Assembly (NCBI GenBank): GCA_902798605.1
Contig: CADBXH010000099.1
Span: 1 to 6,371, forward strand
DNA length: 6,371 nt
Reading direction: 5' to 3'
DNA from: an uncultured Ruminococcus sp.
GTDB lineage: Bacteria; Bacillota_A; Clostridia; Oscillospirales; Acutalibacteraceae
A model generated the notes under the pieces. That model was not told the DNA's origin, ran no database searches, and was given only the letters and a program-made list of their open reading frames with translations. Position numbers and translations under genes: made by a program. Positions 1 to 5,577 of this stretch are shown in pieces. Within the stretch, counting starts at the first letter, position 1. Every line of letters starts with the position of its first letter.

Positions 1-1032
1 ACCGAAGCCGATTTAAAAAAGCATATAAAAGAAAAGCGGTTTTCGCCTGTTTATGTCATTTTCGGCGAGGAGCAGATGTATGTCAAAAACTACACCAAAG
101 TGCTTCTCGAAGCCGTTGCGGGCAAAACTCCGTCTGACTTTAATTTTCACAGCTTCAAGGGCGAAATAAAACTTGACGAGCTCGCGTCTGCTATGCAGGT
201 TGTTCCGTTTATGAGCGAGTACAACTGCGTGCTGCTCGAGGACGTGTTCTTTGATATAATGTCCGACTCCGACCTGAAGCGCATAAAGGACATCTGCGCC
301 ATCCGGTCAGAGGGCACGGTGCTGATAATTTCTATGCCGTCCAATATGCCCGAAAAGCGCAAGTCTGCCTTTGACTCGATCGTCAAGGCTGCCGATAAAA
401 CCGGCTCGGTCTGCGAGTTCAAAAAGCAAAACCAAAACACCGTTGAGCGATATGTCGCAAAGTGGGCTAACCAAAACGGCAAGCTTATTTCGCGCGTCAA
501 CGCTTCAAAGTTGATCTCTTACGTCGGCAACGACCTGACCCGCCTTAAAAACGAGGTCGATAAAATCAGCGCATACGCAAAGGGCGAAGAGATCACGCTC
601 GACGATATAGAAAAACTCACCACTGTCAATATCGAGAGCAGAGTCTACGACTTATCTGACGCCGTCCTGAACGGCAACAGCGACAGGGCGTACAAGGTGC
701 TCGACACGCTGTTTTATCAAAAGGAAGACCGCATCAGGCTGTTGTATATCCTCTCGGGCGCGTATATCGACGCATACCGTATGCGCGTGGCTAATGAATG
801 CGGTGTTGACGACAAAACCGTTGCAAAGGATTTTGACTACAGAAACAGGGCGTTCACGCTCAGCAAGGCGGCAAGGGCGACCTCGCGCGTCAGTACGGAC
901 GCTCTGAGAAAAAGCATTGATATACTCACCGAAGCCGACCTGAACTTCAAGTCCGTCAAGATCAACCCGAGGCTCTATATGGAGCAGCTTATCGCTCAGC
1001 TCCTCATTACGGCGCAGGAGGGAAGACGTTGA
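1..1032 (+). CDS. holA: DNA polymerase III subunit delta, 5'-truncated by the window
   Basis: Delta is the subunit of the replicative clamp loader that opens the beta sliding clamp so that it can be loaded on primed DNA. The frame is open from base 1, giving 343 visible residues; families of this type are about 330-350 residues, so only a few N-terminal residues and the start codon are missing. Family features seen: the N-terminal strand and degenerate P-loop region (PVYVIFGEE, visible residues 16-24), the GNDLTRLKNEVDKIS segment of domain II (about 176-190) and a helical C-terminal collar domain ending at KINPRLYMEQLIAQLLI. The ATG at 76 is internal, because conserved HolA sequence precedes it. 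The TGA stop overlaps the next gene's TTG start, so the two are co-transcribed and probably translationally coupled. In Bacillus subtilis holA (yqeN) lies near rpsT; here rpsT does not follow. Identification is confident from recognised sequence, not from a search. Confidence 0.93.
   Translation, partial: TEADLKKHIKEKRFSPVYVIFGEEQMYVKNYTKVLLEAVAGKTPSDFNFHSFKGEIKLDELASAMQVVPFMSEYNCVLLEDVFFDIMSDSDLKRIKDICAIRSEGTVLIISMPSNMPEKRKSAFDSIVKAADKTGSVCEFKKQNQNTVERYVAKWANQNGKLISRVNASKLISYVGNDLTRLKNEVDKISAYAKGEEITLDDIEKLTTVNIESRVYDLSDAVLNGNSDRAYKVLDTLFYQKEDRIRLLYILSGAYIDAYRMRVANECGVDDKTVAKDFDYRNRAFTLSKAARATSRVSTDALRKSIDILTEADLNFKSVKINPRLYMEQLIAQLLITAQEGRR
1016..1031 (+). promoter_or_regulatory. Shine-Dalgarno site fixing the TTG start of the RNase M5-like gene
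   Basis: A perfect AGGAGG (1016-1021) lies 7 nt upstream of a TTG codon at 1029-1031, inside the last codons of holA. The TTG overlaps the holA TGA as TTGA. The next in-frame residues (IKLKEAVIVEGRYD) match the N-terminus expected for the family, so the rare start codon is credible. Confidence 0.85.
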
Positions 1033-1613
1033 TCAAACTGAAGGAAGCCGTTATCGTCGAGGGCAGGTACGACAAGATCAAGCTCAAAAACCTGATAGAC
1101 GCGCCGATAATCGAGACAAACGGCTTTCGCATCTTCAACGACAAAGAACGGCGCGAAATGATTCGCCAAATCGCCGACAAGCGCGGTATTTTGGTTATGA
1201 CCGACAGCGACGGCGCAGGACTTGTTATACGCAATTTTTTGAACGGCGCTGTGGATAAGAGCAAGATAAAGCACTGCTATATCCCGCAGCTCGAGGGCAA
1301 AGAAAAGCGCAAGGAGCAAAAGAGTAAAGAGGGCTTCCTCGGCGTTGAGGGCGTGCCCGATGATGTGATAATCGAGGCTATCCGCAAAAGCGGCGCGACG
1401 ATAATCGGCGAAGAAGCCGCGCAATGCAACGAGATAACAAAGGCAGACATGTTCACGCTCGGTCTGACGGGCACAGAGAACTCCGCCCAAAAGCGCAAAA
1501 AGCTTTTGCAAAAGCTAAATATGCCCGACTACCTTTCAACAAACGCTATGCTGACGGCACTCAACTGTCTTTATTCTTTAGAAGAACTAAAAACAGTATT
1601 AAATGAACTGTAA
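1029..1613 (+). CDS. rnmV: Ribonuclease M5-family protein (Toprim + DUF4093)
   Basis: RNase M5 matures 5S rRNA in Gram-positive bacteria by cutting the precursor on both strands near the mature ends. This 194-residue protein has the family layout: an N-terminal Toprim domain (about residues 5-90) with the catalytic Glu in VEGRYD (E11) and the metal-binding DxD in TDSDGAG (D59, D61), then a linker with GKEKRK and KEGFLGVEGV (about 90-109) and the DUF4093/M5 C-terminal domain. B. subtilis RnmV is about 186 residues. The start is TTG, supported by a perfect AGGAGG. It overlaps holA by 4 nt, forming a two-gene unit in this window. Oddity: as I recall, canonical RnmV carries a DPD-type Toprim motif and often neighbours ksgA, whereas this protein has DSD and neighbours holA. 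It may therefore be a paralogue of RNase M5 found in Clostridia rather than the 5S enzyme itself. Family assignment is confident, exact substrate is not; the symbol is used in the family sense. Confidence 0.85.
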   Translation: MIKLKEAVIVEGRYDKIKLKNLIDAPIIETNGFRIFNDKERREMIRQIADKRGILVMTDSDGAGLVIRNFLNGAVDKSKIKHCYIPQLEGKEKRKEQKSKEGFLGVEGVPDDVIIEAIRKSGATIIGEEAAQCNEITKADMFTLGLTGTENSAQKRKKLLQKLNMPDYLSTNAMLTALNCLYSLEELKTVLNEL

Positions 1614-1640
1614 TTATTATATATTTTTTCCTTGAGATTA

Positions 1641-1721
1641 TAGGGGAGCGCCCGTGTGTGCTTCCGAATAACCAAATAATATGCTGTCGGGCGGACATAT
1701 GGGTCCGCCCTTACATTTTTT
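1641..1721. repeat. Two-hairpin intergenic element, possible REP-like dispersed repeat
   Basis: The short convergent spacer between the M5-family gene and sigK contains two inverted repeats. The first (1644-1665) pairs GGAGC with GCTTCC-type sequence, 6 bp including one G-T, around a 10-nt loop. The second is a perfect 8-bp palindrome, GGGCGGAC (1689-1696) and GTCCGCCC (1703-1710), with loop ATATGG. The flanks, TAGGGGAGCGCCCGTG and GTCCGCCCTTACA, resemble short GC-rich palindromic repeats that I recall from intergenic regions of Oscillospiraceae genomes. Only one copy lies in this window, so its dispersed nature is inference. Confidence 0.5.
1689..1721 (+). terminator. Candidate rho-independent terminator of holA/M5-family unit
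   Basis: A perfect 8-bp GC-rich stem with a 6-nt loop (1689-1710) is followed on the plus strand by TTACATTTTTT (1711-1721). The U-tract is offset by TTACA, which weakens the call. For minus-strand transcripts from sigK the sequence after the same stem is not T-rich, so it would at best be a weak terminator in that direction. Confidence 0.5.
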
Positions 1722-1733
1722 AATGTGTTATTT

Positions 1734-2429
1734 TTATAAATTCGAGCTCGTCTCAAATCTGTGCCTTAGAATCTTCAACGCCTTTGTCTCTATCCTGCTG
1801 ACGTATGAGCGCGATATGTCAAGCAGCCCGGCGACCTCCTTTTGTGTCATCGGCTTTTTGCCGTTCAGCCCGTAGCGCAGGATAATGACCGTCTTTTCGC
1901 GGCCGCTCAACTCCTCATTTATGTACTGCCCGAGCTTTTTGCTGTTGAGCTTCATATCGAGGTCGTCGAGGATATTGTCATCGACCGACATAATGTCCAT
2001 CAGCGTCAGCGGATTGCCGTCCTTATCGGTGTCGATGGTTTCATTGAGCGATATATCCCGTTCGGTCTTTTTTACCGCGCGCAGGTGCATCAAAATCTCG
2101 TTCTCAATGCAGCGGCTCGCGTAGGAACTCAGGCGTATCTTTTTGTCGGGGTCAAAGGTGTTTATCGCCTTGATAAGCCCGATCGTTCCGATAGACACAA
2201 GGTCGTCCTGCTCGCACTTTGTTCCGTAATACTTCTTTATTATGTGCGCTACAAGCCGCAGATTATGCTCGATAAGCTTGTTGCGAGCATGATCGTCGCC
2301 TTTTTTCATTTGTTCAAGATACAGCCGTTCTTCCTTTTGGCTCAGCGGCTTGGGGAACGACCCGTTTGAGCAGACGTGAAGAATAAAAAAGCAGACATAC
2401 TGACCGAGCATAGCGATAAAATCAAACAC
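1734..2429 (-). CDS. sigK: RNA polymerase sporulation sigma factor SigK (pro-sigma-K)
   Basis: Sigma-K directs late mother-cell transcription (coat, cortex, mother-cell lysis) in endospore formers. The 231-residue product opens with a hydrophobic segment (MFDFIAMLGQYVCFFILHV) followed by FPKPLS, matching the pro-sequence region of pro-sigma-K, which in B. subtilis is removed by the membrane protease SpoIVFB. Region 2 follows (about 44-121): LIEHNLRLVAHIIKK, the DLVSIGTIGLIKAI signature (77-89) and the RCIENEI segment (106-112) for -10 recognition. Region 4 (about 172-221) has LSGREKTVIILRYGL and the helix-turn-helix TQKEVAGLLDISRSYVSRIE (195-214). The gene is unbroken; in B. subtilis and Clostridioides difficile the equivalent gene is interrupted by a skin element. 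The start is GTG at 2429, behind GAGGTGG. An ATG two bases earlier is out of frame. The gene converges on the M5-family gene and diverges from exoA. The presence of an intact pro-SigK strongly suggests a sporulating organism. Confidence 0.95.
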   Translation of the reverse strand: MFDFIAMLGQYVCFFILHVCSNGSFPKPLSQKEERLYLEQMKKGDDHARNKLIEHNLRLVAHIIKKYYGTKCEQDDLVSIGTIGLIKAINTFDPDKKIRLSSYASRCIENEILMHLRAVKKTERDISLNETIDTDKDGNPLTLMDIMSVDDNILDDLDMKLNSKKLGQYINEELSGREKTVIILRYGLNGKKPMTQKEVAGLLDISRSYVSRIETKALKILRHRFETSSNL

Positions 2430-2433
2430 ATAA

Positions 2434-2440
2434 CCACCTC
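2434..2440 (-). promoter_or_regulatory. Ribosome binding site of sigK, with competing ATG and GTG
   Basis: Read on the minus strand, GAGGTGG is followed by TTATGTG. The ATG (2431-2429) opens a 29-codon frame that stops at 2342. The GTG (2429-2427) opens the sigK frame. GAGG lies 5 nt from the ATG and 7 nt from the GTG, so both are plausible initiation sites for the same ribosome-binding site. Confidence 0.7.
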
Positions 2441-2445
2441 ATAAA

Positions 2446-2474
2446 AATGTATTCAAAATACTTGATAATAATGA
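2446..2474 (-). promoter_or_regulatory. Weak sigma-E-like promoter candidate for sigK
   Basis: On the minus strand AATACATT (2453-2446) resembles the sigma-E -10 element (CATACAMT), and TCATTAT (2474-2468) lies 14 nt upstream as a partial -35 (KMATATT). In B. subtilis sigK is transcribed by sigma-E with SpoIIID, so such a promoter is expected. Against it, the implied transcript start falls almost on the ribosome-binding site, leaving a leader of only about 10 nt. Confidence 0.25.
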
Positions 2475-2490
2475 CAGAGTAATTTATAAT
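2462..2490 (+). promoter_or_regulatory. Sigma-A promoter of exoA
   Basis: TTGATA (2462-2467) and a perfect TATAAT (2485-2490) are separated by exactly 17 nt. The transcript would start near 2497, giving a short leader that contains AAAGGA (2500-2505) 9 nt before the exoA ATG. This is close to the vegetative consensus and suggests constitutive expression. The promoter overlaps the presumed sigK control region on the other strand. Confidence 0.85.
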
Positions 2491-2514
2491 AGGTGACAGA
2501 AAGGATGTGCGGTT

Positions 2515-3273
2515 ATGAAAAAAATTATCTCATGGAATGTCAACGGCTTGCGAGCCTGTGTCAATAAGGGCTTTTTGGATTTCTTTAAGGAGATCGACGC
2601 CGATGTTTTCTGTGTTCAGGAAACCAAGCTGCAAGAGGGTCAGATCGACCTCGACTTGGACGGCTATCATCAGTACTGGAATTACGCCGAAAAGAAAGGC
2701 TATTCCGGCACTGCGATGTTTACAAAGGACGAGCCGCTAAGTGTAAAGTACGGCATAGGTATTGAGGAGCACGACAAAGAGGGAAGGGTGATCACCGCGG
2801 AATTCGATACATATTACCTCGTTACCTGCTATACCCCCAACTCCCAAAACGAGCTAAAGCGGCTTGACTACCGTATGGAGTGGGAGGACGCATTTTTGAA
2901 ATACTTAAAGGAGCTCGAAAAATCAAAGCCCGTCATCCTCTGCGGCGATCTCAACGTAGCTCACACAGAGATCGACCTCAAAAACCCAAAGACAAACCGT
3001 AAAAACGCGGGCTTTACCGATGAGGAAAGGGAGAAGATGACCACGCTCCTCGGCAGCGGCTTTACCGATACTTTCAGATATTTTTACCCCGATAAAGAGG
3101 GAGTTTACTCTTGGTGGTCGTACCGCTTTAAGGCGCGTGAAAAGAACGCCGGTTGGCGCATAGACTACTTTATTTCTTCAAAAGAATTAAATGACAAGCT
3201 CATCTCAGCCGATATCCACACGGACATCTTTGGCTCGGATCACTGTCCTATCGAATTAAAAGTAGATTTATAA
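2515..3273 (+). CDS. exoA: Exodeoxyribonuclease III / class II AP endonuclease
   Basis: This enzyme cuts DNA 5' to abasic sites in base-excision repair and usually also has 3' exonuclease and 3'-phosphodiesterase activity. The 252-residue protein has the complete exonuclease III fold signature: SWNVNGLRA with Asn8, QETKLQ with metal ligand Glu36, YSGTAMF (63-69), CYTPN with catalytic Tyr106, GDLNVAH with Asp145 and Asn147, the SWWSYR...GWRIDYF block (199-219, Asp217) and the terminal SDHCP with general base His243. Length matches the B. subtilis ExoA type. The ATG start has AAAGGA at 9 nt and a consensus sigma-A promoter. The gene is monocistronic, divergent from sigK and convergent with the membrane protein gene, with which it shares a terminator. 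No residue expected for activity is missing. Confidence 0.96.
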   Translation: MKKIISWNVNGLRACVNKGFLDFFKEIDADVFCVQETKLQEGQIDLDLDGYHQYWNYAEKKGYSGTAMFTKDEPLSVKYGIGIEEHDKEGRVITAEFDTYYLVTCYTPNSQNELKRLDYRMEWEDAFLKYLKELEKSKPVILCGDLNVAHTEIDLKNPKTNRKNAGFTDEEREKMTTLLGSGFTDTFRYFYPDKEGVYSWWSYRFKAREKNAGWRIDYFISSKELNDKLISADIHTDIFGSDHCPIELKVDL

Positions 3274-3308
3274 AAAACAGCGCCCAAGGCATTAAGCCTT
3301 GGGCGTTT
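3272..3308. terminator. Bidirectional rho-independent terminator between exoA and the YbhN-like gene
   Basis: A perfect 10-bp stem, CGCCCAAGGC (3281-3290) and GCCTTGGGCG (3296-3305), has a 5-nt loop ATTAA. An A-run (3272-3277) on the left becomes the U-tract for the minus-strand gene; on the plus strand only GTTTAA follows. It starts directly at the exoA stop codon and ends 3 nt before the stop of the convergent gene, so it serves both, more strongly the minus-strand one. Confidence 0.88.
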
Positions 3309-3310
3309 AA

Positions 3311-4477
3311 TCATTCTTTGGTGTTTTTTACTTCAACTTCTTCGATTTCAAGTTCCTCTTCGCTTTTTTCTTCCTCGGCTTCAAGCTTTTTTTCGTACTC
3401 CTCATCCTTATTTCTTCCTTTGGTGTAGAACGAGAAGGGGAGAGTCAGTATGATCGCGCCGTAGTAGGTGATAAACCTCCAAAGAAGAATAGCGGGCTTG
3501 ATCTTGCGGATATTCCCGATAGCAAAGTATTTGCCGAAATACATCGTAAACGCGAGCTCCGCGCCGCCCGACGCTCCGGGAAGCGGTACAAGGTTTGACG
3601 TAAACAGTACAAAGCTCTGAATACATATAAAGTCGAACGGATTGCCCACGGGCATACCGTGTGACGCCGCTATCTTAGGCATACCGAACGCGAGGTAGAT
3701 AAAATAGGGAACAGACAAAATAAACATTGACTGTATCAACACAAGGAAAAAGATAATGATAAGACGCTTTTTGTTATCCATAAGCATCTTGTTGGATTTA
3801 TGGAACATATTTAGTTCTCTTGCGACCTTGCGGATCTTGCCTGTCGGGTTCTTGATAAACCGTATCGCTTTCATAATAGTGTAAACTAATCTAAGCAGCT
3901 TGCCTGTTAGCTTTTTTGAGAAGCATACTATCAAAAAGAATACAGTTACAGCTATCTGCGATACAAATCCGAGCACGATAAACGCCGACGACCAAAAGTT
4001 TGTGAATTCCTGACTGAAATAATCAAACTTATAGATCACAGAGAATATGCTGAATGACGTAGCGACGATCTGAAACACAATGAACTTCTGCGTCATACAC
4101 GCCGAGCCAAAGCCCACGCTGACATCCATTTTTGCCATTAGGTACAGCTGCATCGGCTGACCGCCCGTGTTAGACGGCGTGATCGCTCCGAAGAACACGC
4201 CTACGCACGCGACCTTGATCGCGTCAAAAAACCTGAAATGCGGATATTGCGAGCGAAGATATATAAGCGTTACTATAGAATCCATTATGATATTCATATA
4301 GAATGCGATAATACCCGCGATTATCCACCAGATGTTTATGCCGTCGGGGGATTTAAGCAGATCGATCAGTCCGTCCTCGGATACAAAAAAGTATACTATA
4401 AAGTATATCGAAACCGCAAAAACCAAAACATTAAAAATCAGTTTACCGCTGACCTTGAATTTTCGCTTATTTTCCAT
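3311..4477 (-). CDS. YbhN/UPF0104-family polytopic membrane protein (lysylphosphatidylglycerol synthase transmembrane domain)
   Basis: The family shares its fold with the flippase domain of MprF and is found in proteins thought to move or synthesise lipid-linked molecules; the substrate here is unknown. The chosen product is 388 residues. Visible features are TM helices at about 12-32 and 48-72, the conserved loop GAITPSNTGGQPMQLYLM (97-114), further helices, the second conserved motif PLPGASGGAE (298-307), a final helix pair ending near 350, and a charged tail (351-388) with 15 Glu in 38 residues. There is no cytosolic LPG-synthase (DUF2156) domain, so it is not full MprF. The start at 4477 (MENKRKF) is preferred over an upstream in-frame one at 4543: CGGAG lies 6 nt upstream, and the likely promoter (4509-4537) lies inside the longer version. 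It is monocistronic and converges on exoA. The family call is firm; function is not assigned. Confidence 0.88.
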   Translation of the reverse strand: MENKRKFKVSGKLIFNVLVFAVSIYFIVYFFVSEDGLIDLLKSPDGINIWWIIAGIIAFYMNIIMDSIVTLIYLRSQYPHFRFFDAIKVACVGVFFGAITPSNTGGQPMQLYLMAKMDVSVGFGSACMTQKFIVFQIVATSFSIFSVIYKFDYFSQEFTNFWSSAFIVLGFVSQIAVTVFFLIVCFSKKLTGKLLRLVYTIMKAIRFIKNPTGKIRKVARELNMFHKSNKMLMDNKKRLIIIFFLVLIQSMFILSVPYFIYLAFGMPKIAASHGMPVGNPFDFICIQSFVLFTSNLVPLPGASGGAELAFTMYFGKYFAIGNIRKIKPAILLWRFITYYGAIILTLPFSFYTKGRNKDEEYEKKLEAEEEKSEEELEIEEVEVKNTKE

Positions 4478-4483
4478 AATAAA

Positions 4484-4488
4484 CTCCG
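4484..4488 (-). promoter_or_regulatory. Ribosome binding site deciding the start of the YbhN-like gene
   Basis: CGGAG on the minus strand (4488-4484) is 6 nt upstream of the ATG at 4477. No comparable site precedes the in-frame ATG at 4543, so the shorter protein is favoured. Confidence 0.7.
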
Positions 4489-4508
4489 AATAATTTTCAT
4501 ATAGAAAT

Positions 4509-4537
4509 ATAATACAATTAATATGGGATAATTGCAA
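4509..4537 (-). promoter_or_regulatory. Sigma-A-type promoter of the YbhN-like gene
   Basis: On the minus strand TTGCAA (4537-4532), 17 nt, then TATTAT (4514-4509). The predicted transcript start near 4502 gives a leader of about 25 nt that includes CGGAG. The -35 is only partly consensus (4 of 6), the -10 is 5 of 6, and the spacing is ideal. Confidence 0.6.
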
Positions 4538-4583
4538 CAACAAACTTGTAATATTTAAAGTATATACAGCAAATTATATATAG

Positions 4584-4604
4584 TTTACAAAAACTTCTTG
4601 TAAA
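4584..4604. promoter_or_regulatory. Inverted repeat overlapping a -35 box, candidate operator
   Basis: TTTACAA (4584-4590) and TTGTAAA (4598-4604) form a perfect 7-bp inverted repeat around the 7-nt spacer AAACTTC. The right arm contains the -35 hexamer TTGTAA of the gene at 4657. A further TTGTAA copy lies at 4546-4551. No U-tract follows, so this is not a terminator. A dimeric repressor site is possible; the region is AT-rich, so chance is not excluded. Confidence 0.35.
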
Positions 4605-4626
4605 TTTTGTATATCTGTGTTAAAAT
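4598..4626 (+). promoter_or_regulatory. Sigma-A promoter of the membrane protein / CBS gene pair
   Basis: TTGTAA (4598-4603), 17 nt, then TAAAAT (4621-4626), preceded by TGT, which gives an extended -10. Transcription would start near 4633, with AAAGGAAG (4643-4650) in the leader, 6 nt before the ATG at 4657. Confidence 0.65.
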
Positions 4627-4656
4627 TAAAATAGCAAAAACTAAAGGAAGATATTT

Positions 4657-5106
4657 ATGGGCTTTTTTGACGTTGTAAATGTCTACGGACTGACAATCGC
4701 ACTGTCGCTCTTGATTCCGCATATTATATATTACAAAACGCATACATATGATAAAAACAAGTTCACAAACCGCGCTATGGTATACATAGACCGCGCGGGC
4801 AGGTTTTGCAGCCTGTTTTTGATGGCGTTCAACCTCGGTATACTTGAAAACGGATTTCCCGAGCCAAAAAAGCTTATGTTGCTATTTTGGATGATCACCG
4901 TCGGCGCTTTTACCTTTGTATATCTTATCCTCTGGCTATGGTTCTTTAAGACGGGCAGCAAGGGAGTTGCTTTAGCCATAACGCTTGTTTCTGCTTTTAT
5001 AATTATTTTCAGCGGAATAGTTCAGGTCAAAACCCTGCTTTTTACCGCGGGAATCGTTTATTTGATCGGCGAAATATATATGTTTACGCGCTTTTTTAAA
5101 GATTGA
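4657..5106 (+). CDS. Unknown integral membrane protein, about five helices
   Basis: I do not recognise this 149-residue protein. Hydrophobicity suggests helices at about 8-26, 48-64, 73-97, 102-122 and 126-145, with a basic, hydrophilic stretch at about 27-47 (KTHTYDKNKFTNRAM) that would be a loop. There are no recognisable catalytic motifs. The ATG is supported by AAAGGAAG and an extended -10 promoter. The TGA stop is part of the GAGG ribosome-binding site of the next gene, 8 nt before its ATG, so it is very likely co-transcribed and coupled with the CBS protein. A regulatory or transport-related partnership with that CBS protein is possible but unproven. It has no obvious signs of truncation. 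Confidence 0.8.
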   Translation: MGFFDVVNVYGLTIALSLLIPHIIYYKTHTYDKNKFTNRAMVYIDRAGRFCSLFLMAFNLGILENGFPEPKKLMLLFWMITVGAFTFVYLILWLWFFKTGSKGVALAITLVSAFIIIFSGIVQVKTLLFTAGIVYLIGEIYMFTRFFKD

Positions 5107-5117
5107 GGTACATAATG
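5105..5117 (+). promoter_or_regulatory. Ribosome binding site deciding the CBS protein start
   Basis: GAGGT (5105-5109), overlapping the TGA of the upstream gene, lies 5 nt before ATG 5115-5117. An in-frame TTG at 5103 has no such site and would overlap the upstream stop, so the ATG is preferred. Confidence 0.75.
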
Positions 5118-5507
5118 AATTTTTTGATATTGCTTAAACCTAAGGACACTGTCCAGTATGTTTACGATTTTAACTCGCTCCGCCAGGGGCTTGAAAGGAT
5201 GAAAGCCCACGGCTATACCGCCTTGCCCGTTATTGATTCCGAGGGCAAGTATGTCGGCACCGTCAGCGAGGGTGACTTTTTGTACTACATCCTCGAGCGG
5301 CGCGACAGCGGCATAGAGTCTCAGGAAAAGCACTATATCCACGAGATCCTGCGCGAGGGTTTTAATCCCGCGGTGCGCATCGACGTCACTATGGATGAGC
5401 TGCTTGAAAGGGCTCAAAACCAGAACTTTGTACCTGTCACCGACGATATGGGAACATTTATAGGTATTGTTACCAGACAGGACATAATTAAACATTTTGT
5501 AAATTGA
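5115..5507 (+). CDS. Stand-alone two-CBS-domain protein
   Basis: Tandem CBS domains form a Bateman module that commonly binds adenosine nucleotides and acts as an energy or second-messenger sensor. The 130-residue protein is almost entirely such a module. The first repeat (about 8-62) has YDFNSLRQGLERMKAHGYTALPVID and YVGTVSEGDFL; the second (about 73-130) has VTMDELLERAQNQNFVPVTDD and FIGIVTRQDIIKHF. The TRQDI at 120-124 occupies the position where CBS repeats often carry the ribose-contacting Thr/Ser and Asp. No DNA-binding or enzymatic domain is attached. The ATG at 5115 is chosen from GAGGT and because relatives, as I recall them, start MNI/MNF followed by LxPK. It follows the membrane protein by 8 nt and is ended by a strong terminator, so it may sense for that protein or work in trans. 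Confidence 0.9.
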   Translation: MNFLILLKPKDTVQYVYDFNSLRQGLERMKAHGYTALPVIDSEGKYVGTVSEGDFLYYILERRDSGIESQEKHYIHEILREGFNPAVRIDVTMDELLERAQNQNFVPVTDDMGTFIGIVTRQDIIKHFVN

Positions 5508-5514
5508 TAGGCAT

Positions 5515-5557
5515 AAAAAATACCGGGCAGCCATTAAGACTGTCCGGTGATTTTTTT
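5515..5557. terminator. Rho-independent terminator after the CBS gene, usable in both directions
   Basis: ACCGGGCAG (5522-5530) pairs with CTGTCCGGT (5540-5548), 9 bp with one G-U, around a 9-nt loop, followed by GA and TTTTTTT (5551-5557). A-run 5515-5520 gives the minus strand a T-run as well, but there the wobble becomes a C-A mismatch. It is therefore strongest for the plus-strand pair and also ends the convergent small membrane protein gene. Confidence 0.88.
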
Positions 5558-5577
5558 GCTTTTCGGTTTCTTCAGAA

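Noticed and set aside
76..78. ATG as the start of holA
   Set aside because: The 25 codons before it are open and carry the conserved PVYVIFGEE segment of the delta subunit.
147..500. A 117-codon minus-strand frame inside holA
   Set aside because: It is a mirror of holA codon composition with no ribosome-binding site or known motif.
996..1511. A 171-codon open frame on the minus strand opposite the RNase M5-family gene
   Set aside because: It is antisense to a clearly conserved Toprim/DUF4093 protein, and its translation shows no domain I recognise.
1842..2369. A 175-codon open frame on the plus strand opposite sigK
   Set aside because: The minus-strand frame encodes complete sigma regions 2 and 4. 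The opposite frame lacks a good start signal and recognisable features.
1734..2514. A skin-like element or a defence system around sigK
   Set aside because: The sigK frame is continuous, and no recombinase, phage gene or attachment-site repeat is present.
4478..4543. N-terminal 22-residue extension of the YbhN-like protein (start at 4543)
   Set aside because: The probable promoter -10 and -35 lie inside it, no Shine-Dalgarno precedes it, and the ATG at 4477 has CGGAG at 6 nt.
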